The translations under genes were made by a program, and so were the position numbers. A DNA stretch of 64,000 nt, taken from the NCBI GenBank assembly GCA_032207245.1, contig CM063508.1, forward strand, positions 117,156,917 to 117,220,916. The letters run 5' to 3'. The stretch is from Pardosa pseudoannulata. Lineage: Eukaryota > Arthropoda > Arachnida > Araneae > Lycosidae. Under the pieces are notes generated by a model. The model did not search any database and was not told where the DNA came from. It was given only the letters and a program-made list of their open reading frames with translations. How positions within the stretch are numbered: position 1 is the stretch's first letter; every line of letters begins with the position of its first letter. Positions 1-12,949 of the stretch are shown piece by piece.

Positions 1-209
1 ATTAAAAGAACAATATTTAAACCTTATTTTTCCTCTTGCAGTTACTATACCTCCTAACGATATAAATCAATGAACCTTTGCATATAAGTACATATGCTTA
101 AATATATCTGACAAATTTTATCGTTATAGTAAGGAATGTATTTTTCGTAAGTGAAATGTTCATGCAGTGGCATTTTATTTAAGGTTGTATTTTTAATGTA
201 TAACATTAG

Positions 210-848
210 CAGGGACGTAGCCAGAAATTAATTTCAGAAGGGACATTGTTTTTGTGAATGATACTTCAATAAAACTACAAGTTTTCTTATGTTTGTGTAC
301 TCCTAATGAGTATCATAATACAATGTGATTTTAAAATATCAAAATAATTTAAAAAATGATATAGTGAACAAATTTATAGTCTTGAATGAGTAATGTAGTA
401 ATTACATAATGAATTTGAAAGTAAAATTAACATTGAAAATGTGTAAACTATATATGGTATTAAATTCTGATTTATAAAACAGAAGTATAACTAAAAAAAA
501 AATAAAGAATAATTTTGAAAGAGAATGAAAATGTTCAAATTTTTACCCGTATATTAGAAAATATGCTCTTTTTGAAATTTTTGCCAAAATATTTTCACAA
601 TTACTTATGATTGTTTAACAATATTCTGATGAGTTGCCAAAATTGCATGTCAATCTGTTCTTACATGTCGAATCTAATTTACACCTACTTCTTAACTCAA
701 CGTCACTGTTCTAAGACCACTGTTGTCTATGCACAGCTAGGCAGAAGACACACCCACACTCATGGTCCCTTTTCTTTCCACGGAACGGTCTTTAAAAATT
801 TCGGAGGGAGACCGGTCCCCTAAATCCCTTCCCTTGCCTATGGCCTTG
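210..848. mobile_element. Non-autonomous hAT-type DNA transposon (639 bp)
   Basis: The element begins CAGGGACGTAGCCAG and its right end read inverted begins CAAGGCCATAGGCAAG, giving imperfect terminal inverted repeats. It is flanked by an exact 8-bp duplication, AACATTAG, at 202-209 and 849-856, diagnostic of hAT insertion. No transposase is present, and the short ORF at 611-823 is not recognisable. It lies in the PCMTD intron upstream of the exon at 1311. A related copy lies at 25430-26120. Confidence 0.85.
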
Positions 849-1234
849 AACATTAGGATTCTTGCTATTTCATTTTTGTTAAACTTTTTTTCAATTTTAA
901 GAATATTTAAAGATGTTTCTGTATGATTTTTTTTTTTTTAAATTATATGAATGGTAATGTAGGATATGTTATTAATCAAAAAGTTTGCATATATAAGTAA
1001 TGCATTTAAATATTAGTCTTAAAGTACCAATTTTTAAATTGATGCCCTTGTGTGTAATTCATATATGCGTTTCTTTAAAAAAAAATTTATATATTAAGTT
1101 AAAATTTCTTATTCCTCTGTAATTTGTAAAAATGTCCTTTGTTTTTAGAAATGTTAAGGAATAAAATGACATATGAAAGTGGGTATATTATTAATTTAGA
1201 TATGCTGAACTTATAATTCTTGCTTTTTGTTTAA

Positions 1235-1600
<366 letters not shown>

Positions 1601-1934
1601 TAATACTATTAGTTGTTAATTTCAGAGTAATAAGTTAGATTTTTATTGATAATTGTGAATAAATTTATTTATTTTGCTCTTATAAATATTTCAATATTTT
1701 CATATTAAATATTAAAAAAAGCTGAAAATTTCTGCCTTGTAGTTCTAGTGAACTAATATCCCCCCATTTTTTCTGTCTAAAATTAGCTGCATTTATAAAA
1801 TTTATAGTTTATTATTTTAGTATTTCTTAATTTATCTTTTTTTTTTCCTTAAATATTTGTCCATCTTGTCTATAATGCTCAAAATTTACTTCAATGGATT
1901 CACCTTCAGATTTTCATGATCACGGTTCGACAAA

Positions 1935-2430
1935 ACCTGTGCGACTAAACAAATGCCCCTGGCAACTTTTGTTGCAGCTACTGGCATATTTAATACTTTT
2001 GGTTGGCCTGGAGGCAAAAAGCTGAAAGATTTTAGAGAAAGTGAAATTGAATTTCCTTTCTCGACATTTTGCTGATTGCCTTGCTATCAGTGAAGATGAT
2101 ATTTCTAAAATTATTGATGAATGATATGCATTCAAAGTTCTTTGGAAAAATTTATCGCTTAATTCTCTTTTTGAATGGTGTATTTTGATGAAGGACAGAT
2201 TTTCACATTTATCAAATCTTTCAATTGTACTGACCCTTCCTGTTTCAACATCTTCCTGTGAAAGAGGTTTCTGCACAATGAATGTCATAAAAAACAAACT
2301 ATGTTTAAATTTAAGGAGAGAATCTTTAAATAGCCTAATGTTTATACACTTAAATGGACCATCTTTGCAGGAATTCAATCCTGAGAAGTCGATAGATGGC
2401 ATTTCAGAGCAAAAACTCAGACACTGTTAA
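1935..2430 (+). pseudogene. hAT transposase fragment, C-terminal dimerisation region
   Basis: The 3' part (2185-2430) reads FSHLSNLSIVLTLPVSTSSC followed by ERGFCTMNVIKNKL and a downstream leucine-rich stretch. This is the conserved hAT C-terminal dimerisation block, where 'P.S...CER.FS.....K...R' recurs. Upstream sequence to about 1935 resembles more transposase in shifting frames with stops, so this is a relic. It sits in the PCMTD intron 1586-4694 and cannot be functional. No terminal repeats were identified. Confidence 0.75.
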
Positions 2431-2460
2431 TGTTAATAATTTCTTTTAAGACTTATAGTT

Positions 2461-3640
2461 ACATTCCTTCCTTCCTCAGTGGCATGACAGCCCAGGATGG
2501 GCCTTAGCCTTCTCTAGAATTCCATACCAGGCAGTCCTATCTTTGGCTCTGGATTTCCAATTTGAAATTTTCAAGGATCTTATGTCTTTCTCAATGCAGT
2601 CTAACCATCTAAGTTTTGGTCGTCCTCTCATTCGGGTTCCTATTGGTTTGGCCGTAAAAACTTTTTTTGTGGATCTATTGTCATTAAGTCGAACTAGGTG
2701 TCCAGCCCATTTTAATCTTTGTAAGCTAATAAAATTAATTATATCTGGGTTTTTATATGTTCTGTATAATTCAATATTTGTTCTTCTTCTCCATATACCA
2801 TTTACATTAATTCCCCTAAAAATACTTCTCAATATTTTTCTCTCAAAAACTGCTAGGGTTTCCTTGTCTCTTTCTGTCAATGCCCAGGTTTCAGCTGAGT
2901 AAGTCAAAACAGGTGATATTAGGCATTTATACAATATTATTTTAGTCAATCTTTTAATGTACTTAGACTTTAAATATTTCTTTAATTAAAAAAAAAAACA
3001 TCAATTAGCAGCAGTAATTCTGCTATGAATTTCAACAGATATATTATTTTGTGTATTAATTTCCGAACCTAGGTATATAAACTACTTTACAGTCTCAAAT
3101 CTATAACTGCCTATTTCTAAGAAGGAGTGATTATATTCTGATTTTAAACAAGGCATATATTTGGTTTTAGTTTCATTAATGCTCAAATTCATCCTTTTGG
3201 CCTCAGTTTCCAGAGAAATAAATGCCTGTTTTAGTGCATCTAATATCCGGGCTATAATATCAATATCATCTGCATATGCAAGCAATTGTACAAATTTGTT
3301 GAAAATGGTTCCTCTAGAATTTAAATTTGCATCTCTAACTATGTTCTCCAGTGCAAGGTTAAAAAGAAGACAGGCCAGGGCATCCCCTTGTCTTAGACCA
3401 TTCATGATAGTAATAGGTTCTGATAAGCTGTTTTGTACCTTAATTCTTACATTGGTGTGTGTTAAAGTCAAAGCTACCAGATTAACAAGCTTTTCAGGAA
3501 TGTTAAATTCTTCCATAGCATTCAGAAGTCTATTCCGATTTATTGAATTATATGCTGTTTTAAAATCAATAAATAAATGGTGAGTGTCAACTCCAAATTC
3601 CTGGGTCTTCTCCCTTATAGTTACATTACCTGATATAATT
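2461..3640 (-). pseudogene. Non-LTR retrotransposon reverse transcriptase, decayed 5'-truncated copy
   Basis: On the minus strand, 3082-3583 encodes reverse transcriptase core motifs: a LFIDFKTAYNSI-like motif A, then GLRQGDALACLLFNLALE, then LAYADDIDI with the catalytic YADD. After a linker with stops and a frameshift, 2476-2949 encodes the typical C-terminal tail (SPVLTYSAETWALTERD; VFERKILRSIFRG; LRWLD; AHPGL). The 3' end abuts a short GGAA-type repeat near 2461-2475. The clade (RTE-, Jockey- or CR1-like) cannot be fixed by eye. The copy lacks endonuclease and is disrupted. It lies antisense inside the PCMTD intron, and a relative is at 59190-59700. Confidence 0.85.
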
Positions 3641-4690
3641 TTTCATTGCATAATGTAATCAAATAAAGATTTTCCTTGCATCTGTAGAAAAAACCCTATT
3701 TGATTATGAGTGGCCCAAGTTTCATTCTGCAGTGAATGCGTTAAAGTCATTAAGTTGAAGAAAGAACTAATGCCATCGGCTCCTAAGAATTTTTCCTGGC
3801 TCCAAAGATTTTACAACTTTGTCAGTCTCTGTTCATGATGATTATTGATTTTATTGTTTGACAAAATAAGAAATATGCTCAGTTTCACACATTACATGTA
3901 AAAACTACTTGTTTTAAATGATCTTTATTTTAAAACCTTTTTAACACATATTTGGCAATGTTCTATATTTTATATTTTTCTTGCAACTTACCTGCAAATT
4001 TTCTGAAAAATATTTTTAGCAGGTTTTAGCTTACTCTAAAAAGAATAAAAAAGCTACTTCTGTTTCTCTTAATTCAGCATTCAAAATAGCATATCAATAA
4101 TAAATTTTCTAAAAATTTTAATCTTTCTTGAATTCTTAATATTTATCATTAAAAAAATATTGAAAAATATAGTCAAAATTTATCCATTTCCTACTTCTGT
4201 TCTAAATTTTTAAAGTTAGTTTTTTTTCTCTTATATTTAATAATTTTTTTTAATCCTATTGAAAATTGTAAAATTTATAGATGGTAAAGAGCAGGTTATT
4301 TAATTTAATTAAACTATAACTGTATATTCATTTATAAAGTTTTTAAATGGCATTATTGCTCTGAAATATTTTGCAATGAAAAATGTTTATTAATTGATGT
4401 CAATAATTACAGGAAAATGTTGTTCACACCTAATTTTTACACATTCATCTTTTATCAGGCTTATAGGTATGAAATAATATAAAAGTTAAATAGCTCTTAT
4501 AAATATAAATAATTATAGTATAAATTCAAAATTATATTTATAAATAAAACTTTAATAAAAAATTTTTCACTGATCAGTTAGGATTTAATTATTAAAATAA
4601 ATAAATAAAATATTAAAATAACCCTTTTTGAGAAGTGTTTATTTTCATATTTTGTGACAGTTTATAATAATATGTACATTATATTTTCGT
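3640..4690. other. AT-rich intron sequence
   Basis: Intron of the PCMTD-like gene between the retrotransposon relic and the exon at 4695. I see no gene, RNA or clear repeat in it. Confidence 0.5.
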
Positions 4691-4694
4691 TTAG

Positions 4695-4812
4695 TTGTTA
4701 CAAGTCACAAGAACTGGAGAAACTACCTATGAAGTTAAAAATGTTTTACCAGTATCTTTTGCTTCTCTTATTCCACCACATCCTTCTGAAACACATATAT
4801 TAGTAAAACTGC
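4695..4812 (+). CDS. Pcmtd: PCMTD1/2-like protein, short internal exon
   Basis: This 118-bp exon encodes about 39 residues including TRTGETTYEVKNVLPVSFA, which aligns with the end of the methyltransferase-like region of PCMTD1, where a similar TRTG...W...NILAVSFA stretch is known. It begins after TTTAG at 4690-4694 and ends before GTAAGT at 4813. It starts in phase 0 and ends after the first base of a codon, matching the acceptor phase of the exon at 8445. It is too short to appear as an open reading frame and was found by following the homology from the exon at 1311. It is flanked by introns of 3.1 and 3.6 kb that are rich in transposon remains. Confidence 0.9.
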
Positions 4813-5645
4813 GTAAGTATTTGTCACTAGGTTATTAAAGTTTTCTGTCTGATATGTCTTTATTATATACCTAGAAATACATGTAAACATGTCTTTTGTT
4901 TTACAACATTTACCTAATAAGTTAAAAGTATATCTTTTTCTCATCCATTACAATTCATTCATTTTCTTATCATTACAAATTTTATTTTTAAAGTTTTATT
5001 CCTTAATAAAATTTCAAAGAGAAAATTAGTTCATAGTTTCTCCCAGTATACTTATTCTACATTTATTTTTCATTAATTATATTATTTTGTTATTGTAAGA
5101 TTTTAATGTATAACTTAAAATAATAAAGGCAAAATGACTTTAAAACACTTATATTTATTTTAATCTCACAGTATGTTACAATGCTTTTCAATATATTACT
5201 TTTGAAAACATTTTTTATAACTTAGAGACTGCTGTCCATTTTGCTAGATAGTTGCTCTGGTTCTCAAAAGAATCATTATCCTATTTTTATGTTCTTCCAA
5301 ACTAAAAATTACTAAGAAATAGAAAGAAGGGCACTGAACTACACATCAATTAGAAAATATTTAGAAGTACTTTAAATGTTTGTAACTTTTAAATTAATGA
5401 TTTTTATTTTTAGAGCTATTTTGATTATATTTAGAGAGTTTAGTGTCATCTGTTGGCAACTGGGACAATCAAAATTCGTTATATTAAGATTTTATGTTAT
5501 GAAGAGTATGAAAGATGTTTTTAATAAATACAGTGACCTTTTGATGGTATCAAAAATGCCTGTTCAAAATTTGGTGATTCTACAATACACCATGATGTGT
5601 CCAAGATGGACAACTTCTTCCAAGCCCTACCAATATAATTTAATT

Positions 5646-6087
5646 CAGGGGAGGACAATAGCCAGGATTTTATTTTGGAGGGGAAGGGGGTTCAAATTAG
5701 ACAGAGACTCTTTGATATTTCAATAATTTTTTAGTTATAGATGTAAAATTTAGTAAATTATATAAAATTTAATATTAATATGTAACAATGATATTAAAAA
5801 AATTATAAATTGAACATTACACATTTATATAACAATCCATGCTCAATCTTGTATAATATGTTTTAGTAAATATATAAAACTAATTGGGGAAAAAAAATCA
5901 AATTTAAAGTGTAGATAAGGTTTTAAAAACTGTTATTTTTATTTAAATAGTAAATATGGATTAAGTATGCAGTTTTAAAAATGTTATATTTGTAAATGTT
6001 CTTTTATTTCAATGTTAAAATGCAATACAGAAAACTCCAGAATTTTGGTGGCTTTAGCCCTTTGAGCCCCCTATTGCTATGACCCTG
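5646..6087. mobile_element. Probable hAT-like MITE
   Basis: The left end CAGGGGAGGACAATAGCC and the inverted right end CAGGGTCATAGCAATAGGGG are similar and begin with CAGGG, as hAT ends do. The interior is AT-rich with no transposase. No clear 8-bp target duplication is visible, so the assignment rests on the ends alone. It lies in the intron 4813-8444. Confidence 0.5.
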
Positions 6088-6407
6088 ATTCAGCGGATAA
6101 AAATTAATTAAAATGTATAATTATCCCTATACACTTTCAGTTTAAGGGCAATTATTAGCTGTGCATGAAGCTTTATAAAGGTGATATGTTACTCATTTTT
6201 AAGTATTAAAAGGTTTTTCTGTACTTAATATCTTTAGAATTATCTAGCTAGTTTGATTTTTGGGAGTCATAAACACCAACACAAAGGAATTTCTTGTATG
6301 TAGGAAAAGTATATTTCCTCTTTTGCTTTAACTCCTTATTTAAGCTTTATTTTTCTGCTTTGTGGCATATGTGTTTAAAAAATTGGAAATACTTTTTTCT
6401 GATTTAC

Positions 6408-7184
6408 ATGGTTTCCGCACACCTGGAAAGTCATGGTAAATTATGGATTTAGACAATGGATTAATTTTGTCACGGAAAATCTTGATTTTTCAAGTAAAAT
6501 GAGTAAAAGTCATGGAAAGTCGCGGATCCGCTAAACTACCGATTAAAAAAAATGCATTGAATTGTTTAATTCTATTTTTACTTGTCATTTGGCTGAAGTT
6601 ACTAAGTTTGGTATTTATGTATTATCCCATTGACCATATTGCCAAGTAAAATTTGTTCACCAAGGAAACTCAAAGCAAGAAAGCTTAAGGAGTGGGTAAA
6701 TGTATATTATTCTGGTTTTCTATTAAATTGTAGATTAATATAATAGTTATTTTTTAATAAAAATTAGTTAAGATTTTTTGCACAAAATATAAGTTTATCT
6801 TTAGGGATATTGTATATAAATGTTATAGGGTTATATTTGGCTATTATTCATGATCACCTGGATAATACCAAAGTACCTTGAATTCAAATTGGAAACATTT
6901 TGATTGAAAAATTGCTATTTGATTAAACTTAGGTATGTAGATACAACAATTTATTTTTATGTATGTGAGTTTATTAACACTTATAAAGTAAGTTTATAGT
7001 TTTTTTATGATAAAATTCCTGTAATTTCTCTAAAAGCATGTATTTTATTTGTATGTACATCAGAAGTTTTATTCATATATACTTTAACGAAAGCTTTTTA
7101 AAGTCATGAAAAATGATCTGCTAAATCAGGGAAAGTCATGAAAAGTCAGGGATTTGAAAAATTTTATTTTGGCAGATACCCAAG
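6408..7184. repeat. Repeat with 'AAGTCATGGAAAGTC' motifs at both ends
   Basis: GTCATGG/GTCAGGG motifs cluster near 6430-6530 and 7100-7155, the second cluster partly the inverse arrangement of the first. This resembles a common class of animal DNA-transposon remnants with 'GGAAAGTCAGGG' termini. Boundaries are approximate and no coding sequence remains. Confidence 0.4.
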
Positions 7185-7340
7185 ATTTATAGCTTAAAGG
7201 AATGAAAAATATATGACTGGAGACAATTATTTTAGTAATGAATAATTTGCAGCTTATAGTTCTTGAGTTGGAAACATTTGTATGTTGAAATCTTTATAAT
7301 ACATGCTGGTAGAAAATATGTTATTCAAGCTCAAAACTGA

Positions 7341-8063
7341 AAATTTATTTTAAAGTGGTTAGGGTATACAATTGCTTTTATTTTCTAATATCAATTATGA
7401 TAAATTAATCCTATTGTGTATCAAACTAAGTAGAGTTTTTTCCATTTTAGAAAAAAAATATTAAAAGTATTAGAGTAATTTTATTAAATTTTTAATGTTA
7501 AAAACTTGTGTACAATGTTTTAATCTTAAAACCTTGTTTTTTCTCATTTATATTTGTGTATAAAAATTAAATCTTAACTAAGAAATGGTAAATCATACCA
7601 CACCTATATTAATTGATGTATATTTTATTTTTATTGATGTTTTGAAGATACTAAAGATAGTAAGCTTTTCTTCTGATACCTAATGTGTATTAAAAATTAT
7701 TAAATTTATTTTAAATTGGTTAGGGTATACAATTGCTTTTATTTTCTAATATCAGTTATGCTAAATTAATCCTGTTGTGTATCAAACTAAGTAGAGTTTT
7801 TTTCCATTTTAGAAAAAAAATATTAAAAGTATTAGAGTAATTTTATTAAATTTTTAATGTTAAAAACTTGTGTACAATGTTTTAATCTTAAAACCTTGTT
7901 TTTTCTCATTTATATTTGTGTATAAAAATTAAATCTTAACTAAGAAATGGTAAATCATACCACACCTATATTAATTGATGTATATTTTATTTTTATTGAT
8001 GTTTTGAAGATACTAAAGATAGTAAGCTTTTCTTCTGATACCTAATGTGTATTAAAAATTATA
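7341..8063 (+). repeat. Tandem direct duplication, two copies of about 361 bp
   Basis: Positions 7341-7701 are repeated at 7702-8063 with only a few substitutions and one extra T in a T-run. The near-identity points to a recent duplication, or a possible assembly duplication, inside the intron just upstream of the last PCMTD exon. Confidence 0.92.
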
Positions 8064-8444
8064 ATTTTAGTATATCTCCTCAAATGAAATAATTATACTC
8101 ATTTTAATTTGGGTAGTATTTTACATTAACTTTTTAAAAAAAATGAGAGAATCAGAACTGCACATTCTCTTGAATTGATAAAGTTTTTTTTTTTAAATTT
8201 AAGTACGTAGTTTAGAGAAGTAATATGAAAATTATTAGAAGAGTTCGAAGAAGAGATTTCATCATTACAAACAACATTTTGAATTTTATCTCTAGACAAA
8301 GTCTAAATGATGCACAAAATAATATATAGTATTTTTCTGTTCTGATATTTTGTTTGGTGTATAAAATAGCTAAGTTTAATTTAAACTAAGAAATTCTTTT
8401 CGTTCTAAATTAATTTCTAAAGTATATTTTTGTTTTATTGATAG

Positions 8445-9709
8445 CGGAAAAAAATCCACTGAAATTGCAAGAAATCTGCCGATCTGCAATCAGAATTTTG
8501 CTACGAATCAATGCTGAAGCTGAAAATCCATCACTGAAAGATAAGAAAAAACTGGTTCCCAGCAGACGTAAAAAAGGCAAACGTCGCATTAGAAAGGTGG
8601 TTATTCCTGTGTTTGATGACAGTGCTCAGTCTGATGAAAGATCTGTAGCTGATGAAAAAAGATCTACTGTTGATGAAAACTTTGTTGACGAAGAGCAACC
8701 TGAACTTGATGATGAGCAAAAATCACAAGATAAAGAATCAGATGAGTATAGACAATTATTTACTGATAATCATACTTGTAGTGAACATTCTAAGCCTCCT
8801 GGTTCCTGTGGTTGTTCTACAAAAGAATCTAACCTTGATGACAGATCTAAAGTATTTGATGACTGCAAAGAAATGCCAAAAGCTGAAGGCAGCAGAAAGG
8901 CTTCTAGCCTTGAAAACTCTAGAAGAGCATCCAGTCTTGAAGGCACTCATGCATCAGGCAGTGATAATAATAGCAGAAGAGGAAGTCATTCGGAAGGTTA
9001 TAATATGAATGAAGAAAAACTATTGGACTTGATGATTGCTTCACAGAGAGCAAAATTGCAGCAGGAATGTCTTGGTTTCAAACTTGAGCTTTCCTCTTTC
9101 AATGATGGTATCAAAATCCAGGTGAAAAGTCATGATGCTGAAGCAATGGACACTTCAGATGCTGCTAGATCATTGAATCAACCCATGAATCCAGATGAAA
9201 TGGAAGCAGAAAGAGATTCTAATAAAGATGACAGTAACAGTACCCAAAATATTGGTAATGGTGACAGTGGAATTGATAATATTAGTGATGACTCTGTTCC
9301 AGAGGAGAGTTCTTCTGATCTGGAAAAAACTGAAGGGGAAGCAGGGGCAGCATCAAACCCCTCAACTTCTCGTAGTTTATTCCTTCAAGAGCCAGTTGAT
9401 GCAGTTGAAATTTCTCGGCATATAACCAAACTTCCTACCTACCTCAAGAGGAGTGCTGAAGAAAATGATGATGAGGAATACACTCCCAGATTTTGTGAGA
9501 AGTTGCGCATTGCTTACAGTGATGCTGATAGTGATGACTTTGATGACTTTGAAAGTGATTCTGGAAAGGAATCTTTTCCTAAGGAATTTTATGGAACCAG
9601 AGAAAAAAGTGATTTGTCTTGTTACACTTATTACATGAAGCAAAAAATTAACTTGCTTCCTCTGCCCCAGTTCTTGAAGATGTACTTAAATTTTTCTAGG
9701 CCTGTATGA
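8445..9709 (+). CDS. Pcmtd: PCMTD1/2-like protein, last coding exon with split SOCS-type box
   Basis: This terminal exon encodes about 420 residues and ends at TGA 9707-9709. The AG acceptor is at 8443-8444, and its phase completes a proline codon begun in the preceding exon. The order is: an elongin BC-box-like motif LQEICRSAI (8465-8491) fitting LxxxCxxx-hydrophobic; a lysine/arginine-rich patch (about 8550-8600), as vertebrate PCMTD1 has; a long acidic, serine-rich stretch with three R[RK]xS-like sites (8888-8990); and a final cullin-5-box-like LPLPQFLKMYL (9656-9688). In the family these boxes are thought to recruit elongin B/C and Cul5, making the protein a substrate adaptor. The segment between the boxes, about 390 residues, is much longer than the roughly 90 I recall for human PCMTD1. 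Composition suggests the linker is disordered. ORFs in other frames here are shadows. Confidence 0.92.
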
Positions 9710-12100
9710 AAGAATGGCCCATGTTTTTGTTTTATTTTTAGATTTCTATTTCTTTACATATTAAAATTTTTATCTAATATCAAAATATGGTGTCTAACAG
9801 GTGTCAAAAACCACTAAACTCTCTTTCAATGGAAAATCATTAGTTTTTATTTGTGACTGGTTTGTAGTAAAAATTGATTTTTAAAAAAGTTATGTTTCTT
9901 AACGAAATAGTATATTTTTCTTGCATTGGACTTGTACCTTAAAAATGATCACATTATAAACTTAAATATTTAAAAGACATAAAATGAGCACATTAATGTG
10001 TACTAATGTTTTTCAAACTATCTAAACACATTGTGTTTGGATGGTTTGACCGTTATTTTTGGTATATGTCAATAATAAAAATATTGGTGCATGTTAATGT
10101 ACTCATATTATGTCTTTCCAATATTTGATTTAAGTTTTATAATGTGATTTCTTCTAAAGTATTAGTTAAAAGAGTGCTATTTAATTATGTAGTATAATTT
10201 CTTTATCTAAATATTATGTCTTTGTGGAAAGGGGATTTACATCTCTTTCAAATGAATTATGTTTGTAATATCATTAACTACTTAAATTTATGTTGACAAA
10301 ATGATGAAAATTTTAAAGTAATTTTTTTAACTATGTATACATAAAAAAAATTATTTTTGTCATTAAGTAACTTTTTGTCAAAAATGGATTTACACTATTT
10401 TCAATGAAAACTGATTATAAATATGTAGGCATTCAGAATTGGTTTGTAGTAATAGGTTATGGTCTACACATTGTGTAGTAGGAATTTGATATACTAGGCT
10501 CCAAATGAAATTAAATGTTAAAGATTTGTATGTCATGAAAAAATGATACTTTTCATTTTGAAAAAAGAATATGAATGGTCTTCATAATTTATATTGTAAA
10601 TAGATACCATGTTTGTTTAAATTTTCATTCATATCAAGCTCTAATTCGAAGTTCTGTAAAAACTATCAATTATAAATTGGTATAGCTTGCTGACATTAAT
10701 TTTCTGTAGGCTGATTTTTTATATGAGTTGCAATTGAAAAATATGTATGAAAATTCTTTTACCATTGATTATGGCTCTTCAAGATGGTGTTTGATTCTGC
10801 TAGACACCCTTCAAAGAAAGAAATGAAATATTGTTAATAATGTTACTATAAAAATAATAAGAGTTAGCAACAGTAGCAAGAATGTTCGTAGAAAAAAAAA
10901 TCAACTGTTAAGTCAGAATAAATTTATTTTTTTGTGGTAGATTTTTAAAAAAGGAGAACTTTTTATAAGTAGTATTATGAAATTATGTTTATTAGCATGT
11001 TTTTTATTTTTAAAATTGTTTATTGTTCAATTTGATTTATGTCATAAATTTATTTATAAAGTTGGTTGTTAGGTTCAAAAGCAGAAATTGGCGATACTTG
11101 TTTTAAAATTAAACATTTTATTGAAATTTTATTTTTGTTTTTGAAAATTTGTATATAATTTTTGTTTGTGCTTATAATTAATGGGGTTTAAAAGTAATTC
11201 AGACAATTGTTATGCGTCTAGAAAAATGTGATAATTTTTTTTTCATTATCCGTAGAATTGTTGTACAGTCTATGTGCATTTGGTTTGCATTTATTTTGTT
11301 AATCATGTAAAAATCAACATTTTGTTATACATTTAATATGATTTTTCACCAACATGTGTCAATGAAGATACATAGTATGGTAGAATTTCAAGATTTTTTT
11401 TTTTAGCAGTAAGTCTATTATTTTATTATGCTTTATGTGCGATGTATTTACTTAGCACACAATGAAAGCATTTTTTGATCTTACAGTTTTGTAACTCAAG
11501 AAGTTCAGTTTAAAAACTAAATTAAAAAATTAATCTTAGTATTGCATGTAATCTCCTTTTTGTTTATGTTAATATTGGGGTGAACTACATTTTGTGCAAA
11601 ATGTGATATAATTTACTATACTGTACTATGAATATACATTTTTTTGACAAAGTATGTGTAATAAAATGAGCTTGGTGTATTAAATTTTATATATGTATTA
11701 TTTCAGGATTTTTGTAATCCAATGTAATTTTGGCCAAGTGTGGATTTAAAATTTTTAAGCGCAATAAGAAGATGAAACAAACATTTATTAATATAGCTTT
11801 AATTTTCCCTCTTTTTTTTCTTAAAAGCCTGTATTACTTAATTTTACCAACTCTTTATGTACTTCCCAATATAATTTAGGTTTTTAACAACAGTTGCAAA
11901 TATAATAAAGTAGCACTGGCTATGGTGCATTTAATCAAATGTTAACGTTTGTAGTTGCCAATGAGGGACACACAACAAAGCATAATTAAGGGAAGAAATG
12001 ATTAAAAGTATGCATTCTTGTAAGACGCAAATACATATAAATTTTAGATGAATTGTGTTAGGTATTCACACATTAAAGGTAAGGATAAATTTCTTTTAAT
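9710..12100 (+). other. PCMTD-like 3' UTR and AT-rich downstream sequence
   Basis: No coding sequence is seen. The first part must be 3' UTR of the PCMTD-like gene. Candidate polyadenylation signals AATAAA occur at 10074 and 11660, the latter followed by a GT-rich stretch, but nothing shows which is used. Confidence 0.4.
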
Positions 12101-12930
12101 TTTAAACAAAGCAACATCAGAACCACCATGGAAATATTCCATTAAGCTTCTTAAAAGATCTAATCATGTATGTCTTCATCTTATCAGAGAAAGGCGGGGT
12201 TATTATATTGACTAGATTTGACTTGACTCTTTATTTTTGGGTGTTGCATCATCGTTCCTCCATCCCTGTCAAGTGACACAGTCCTAGCACTCCCCAGCTA
12301 GTCCAACCCAGGGAGTTCCTCTCCTTAATAATCATCCTCTATTGTCTGTCTGGGCAACCCTTTACTTCTCTTCCCATAAGTTTGCTTACCTTAAGAACTT
12401 CTTTTAGGGTCAGTGTAAAAATAATGTTACATTGGCCTAGTGTTTGAGAAAGAAGAAATTAATACTCTTTAATAAACACATGGACAAATATGTCTTGATT
12501 GAATTTATAGAATTAAATAAATGTCTAAGGAATACAATTGTAATCAACTTAACAATTGGAGATATCAAAGACTGCTCTTGAGTCGGCGACAGTCCTAAAA
12601 AACAATGCCAGTAGCATTTACCTTCTACTCTCCTCTGGTCACAACCTTTTCCTCTAAAAAATATCAGAATGGCTCGCAGAGAAAAAAAAACGAGTCTACT
12701 CCAGAATGGTGGGGGAGGGGGTCAGAATTCCCCAAACCAACGGACCATTCTATTGGTTGGGAGAAGTCCAAAGTTTCTTTCTAGTTCAAACCGGTCCTGT
12801 TCTGGTATGTCTTTGATGATGACTCACAGGAAGAGGTTAAAAAACTGAACCGAATGTAATTTATTGTTACAGTCAGTCACTCATCCAGAGTATGTATCCT
12901 ATCTAGACTATCTGCAGTTTTTAATTACAA
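12100..12930. repeat. Unclassified, less AT-rich repeat-like segment
   Basis: The stretch about 12230-12830 is visibly richer in G and C than its surroundings and contains CTCCCCAGCTAGTCC and GGTGGGGGAGGGGG runs. No open frame, terminal repeat or known domain is seen. It may be old transposon sequence or regulatory DNA. Confidence 0.25.
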
Positions 12931-12949
12931 TTGTTATTGTTTTGAAGTT

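Noticed and set aside
611..823. 70-codon ORF in the hAT element
   Set aside because: It crosses non-autonomous transposon sequence and shows no domain.
8531..9643. Several ORFs in other frames of the last PCMTD exon
   Set aside because: They overlap a conserved coding exon in shifted or reverse frames and have no recognisable motif.
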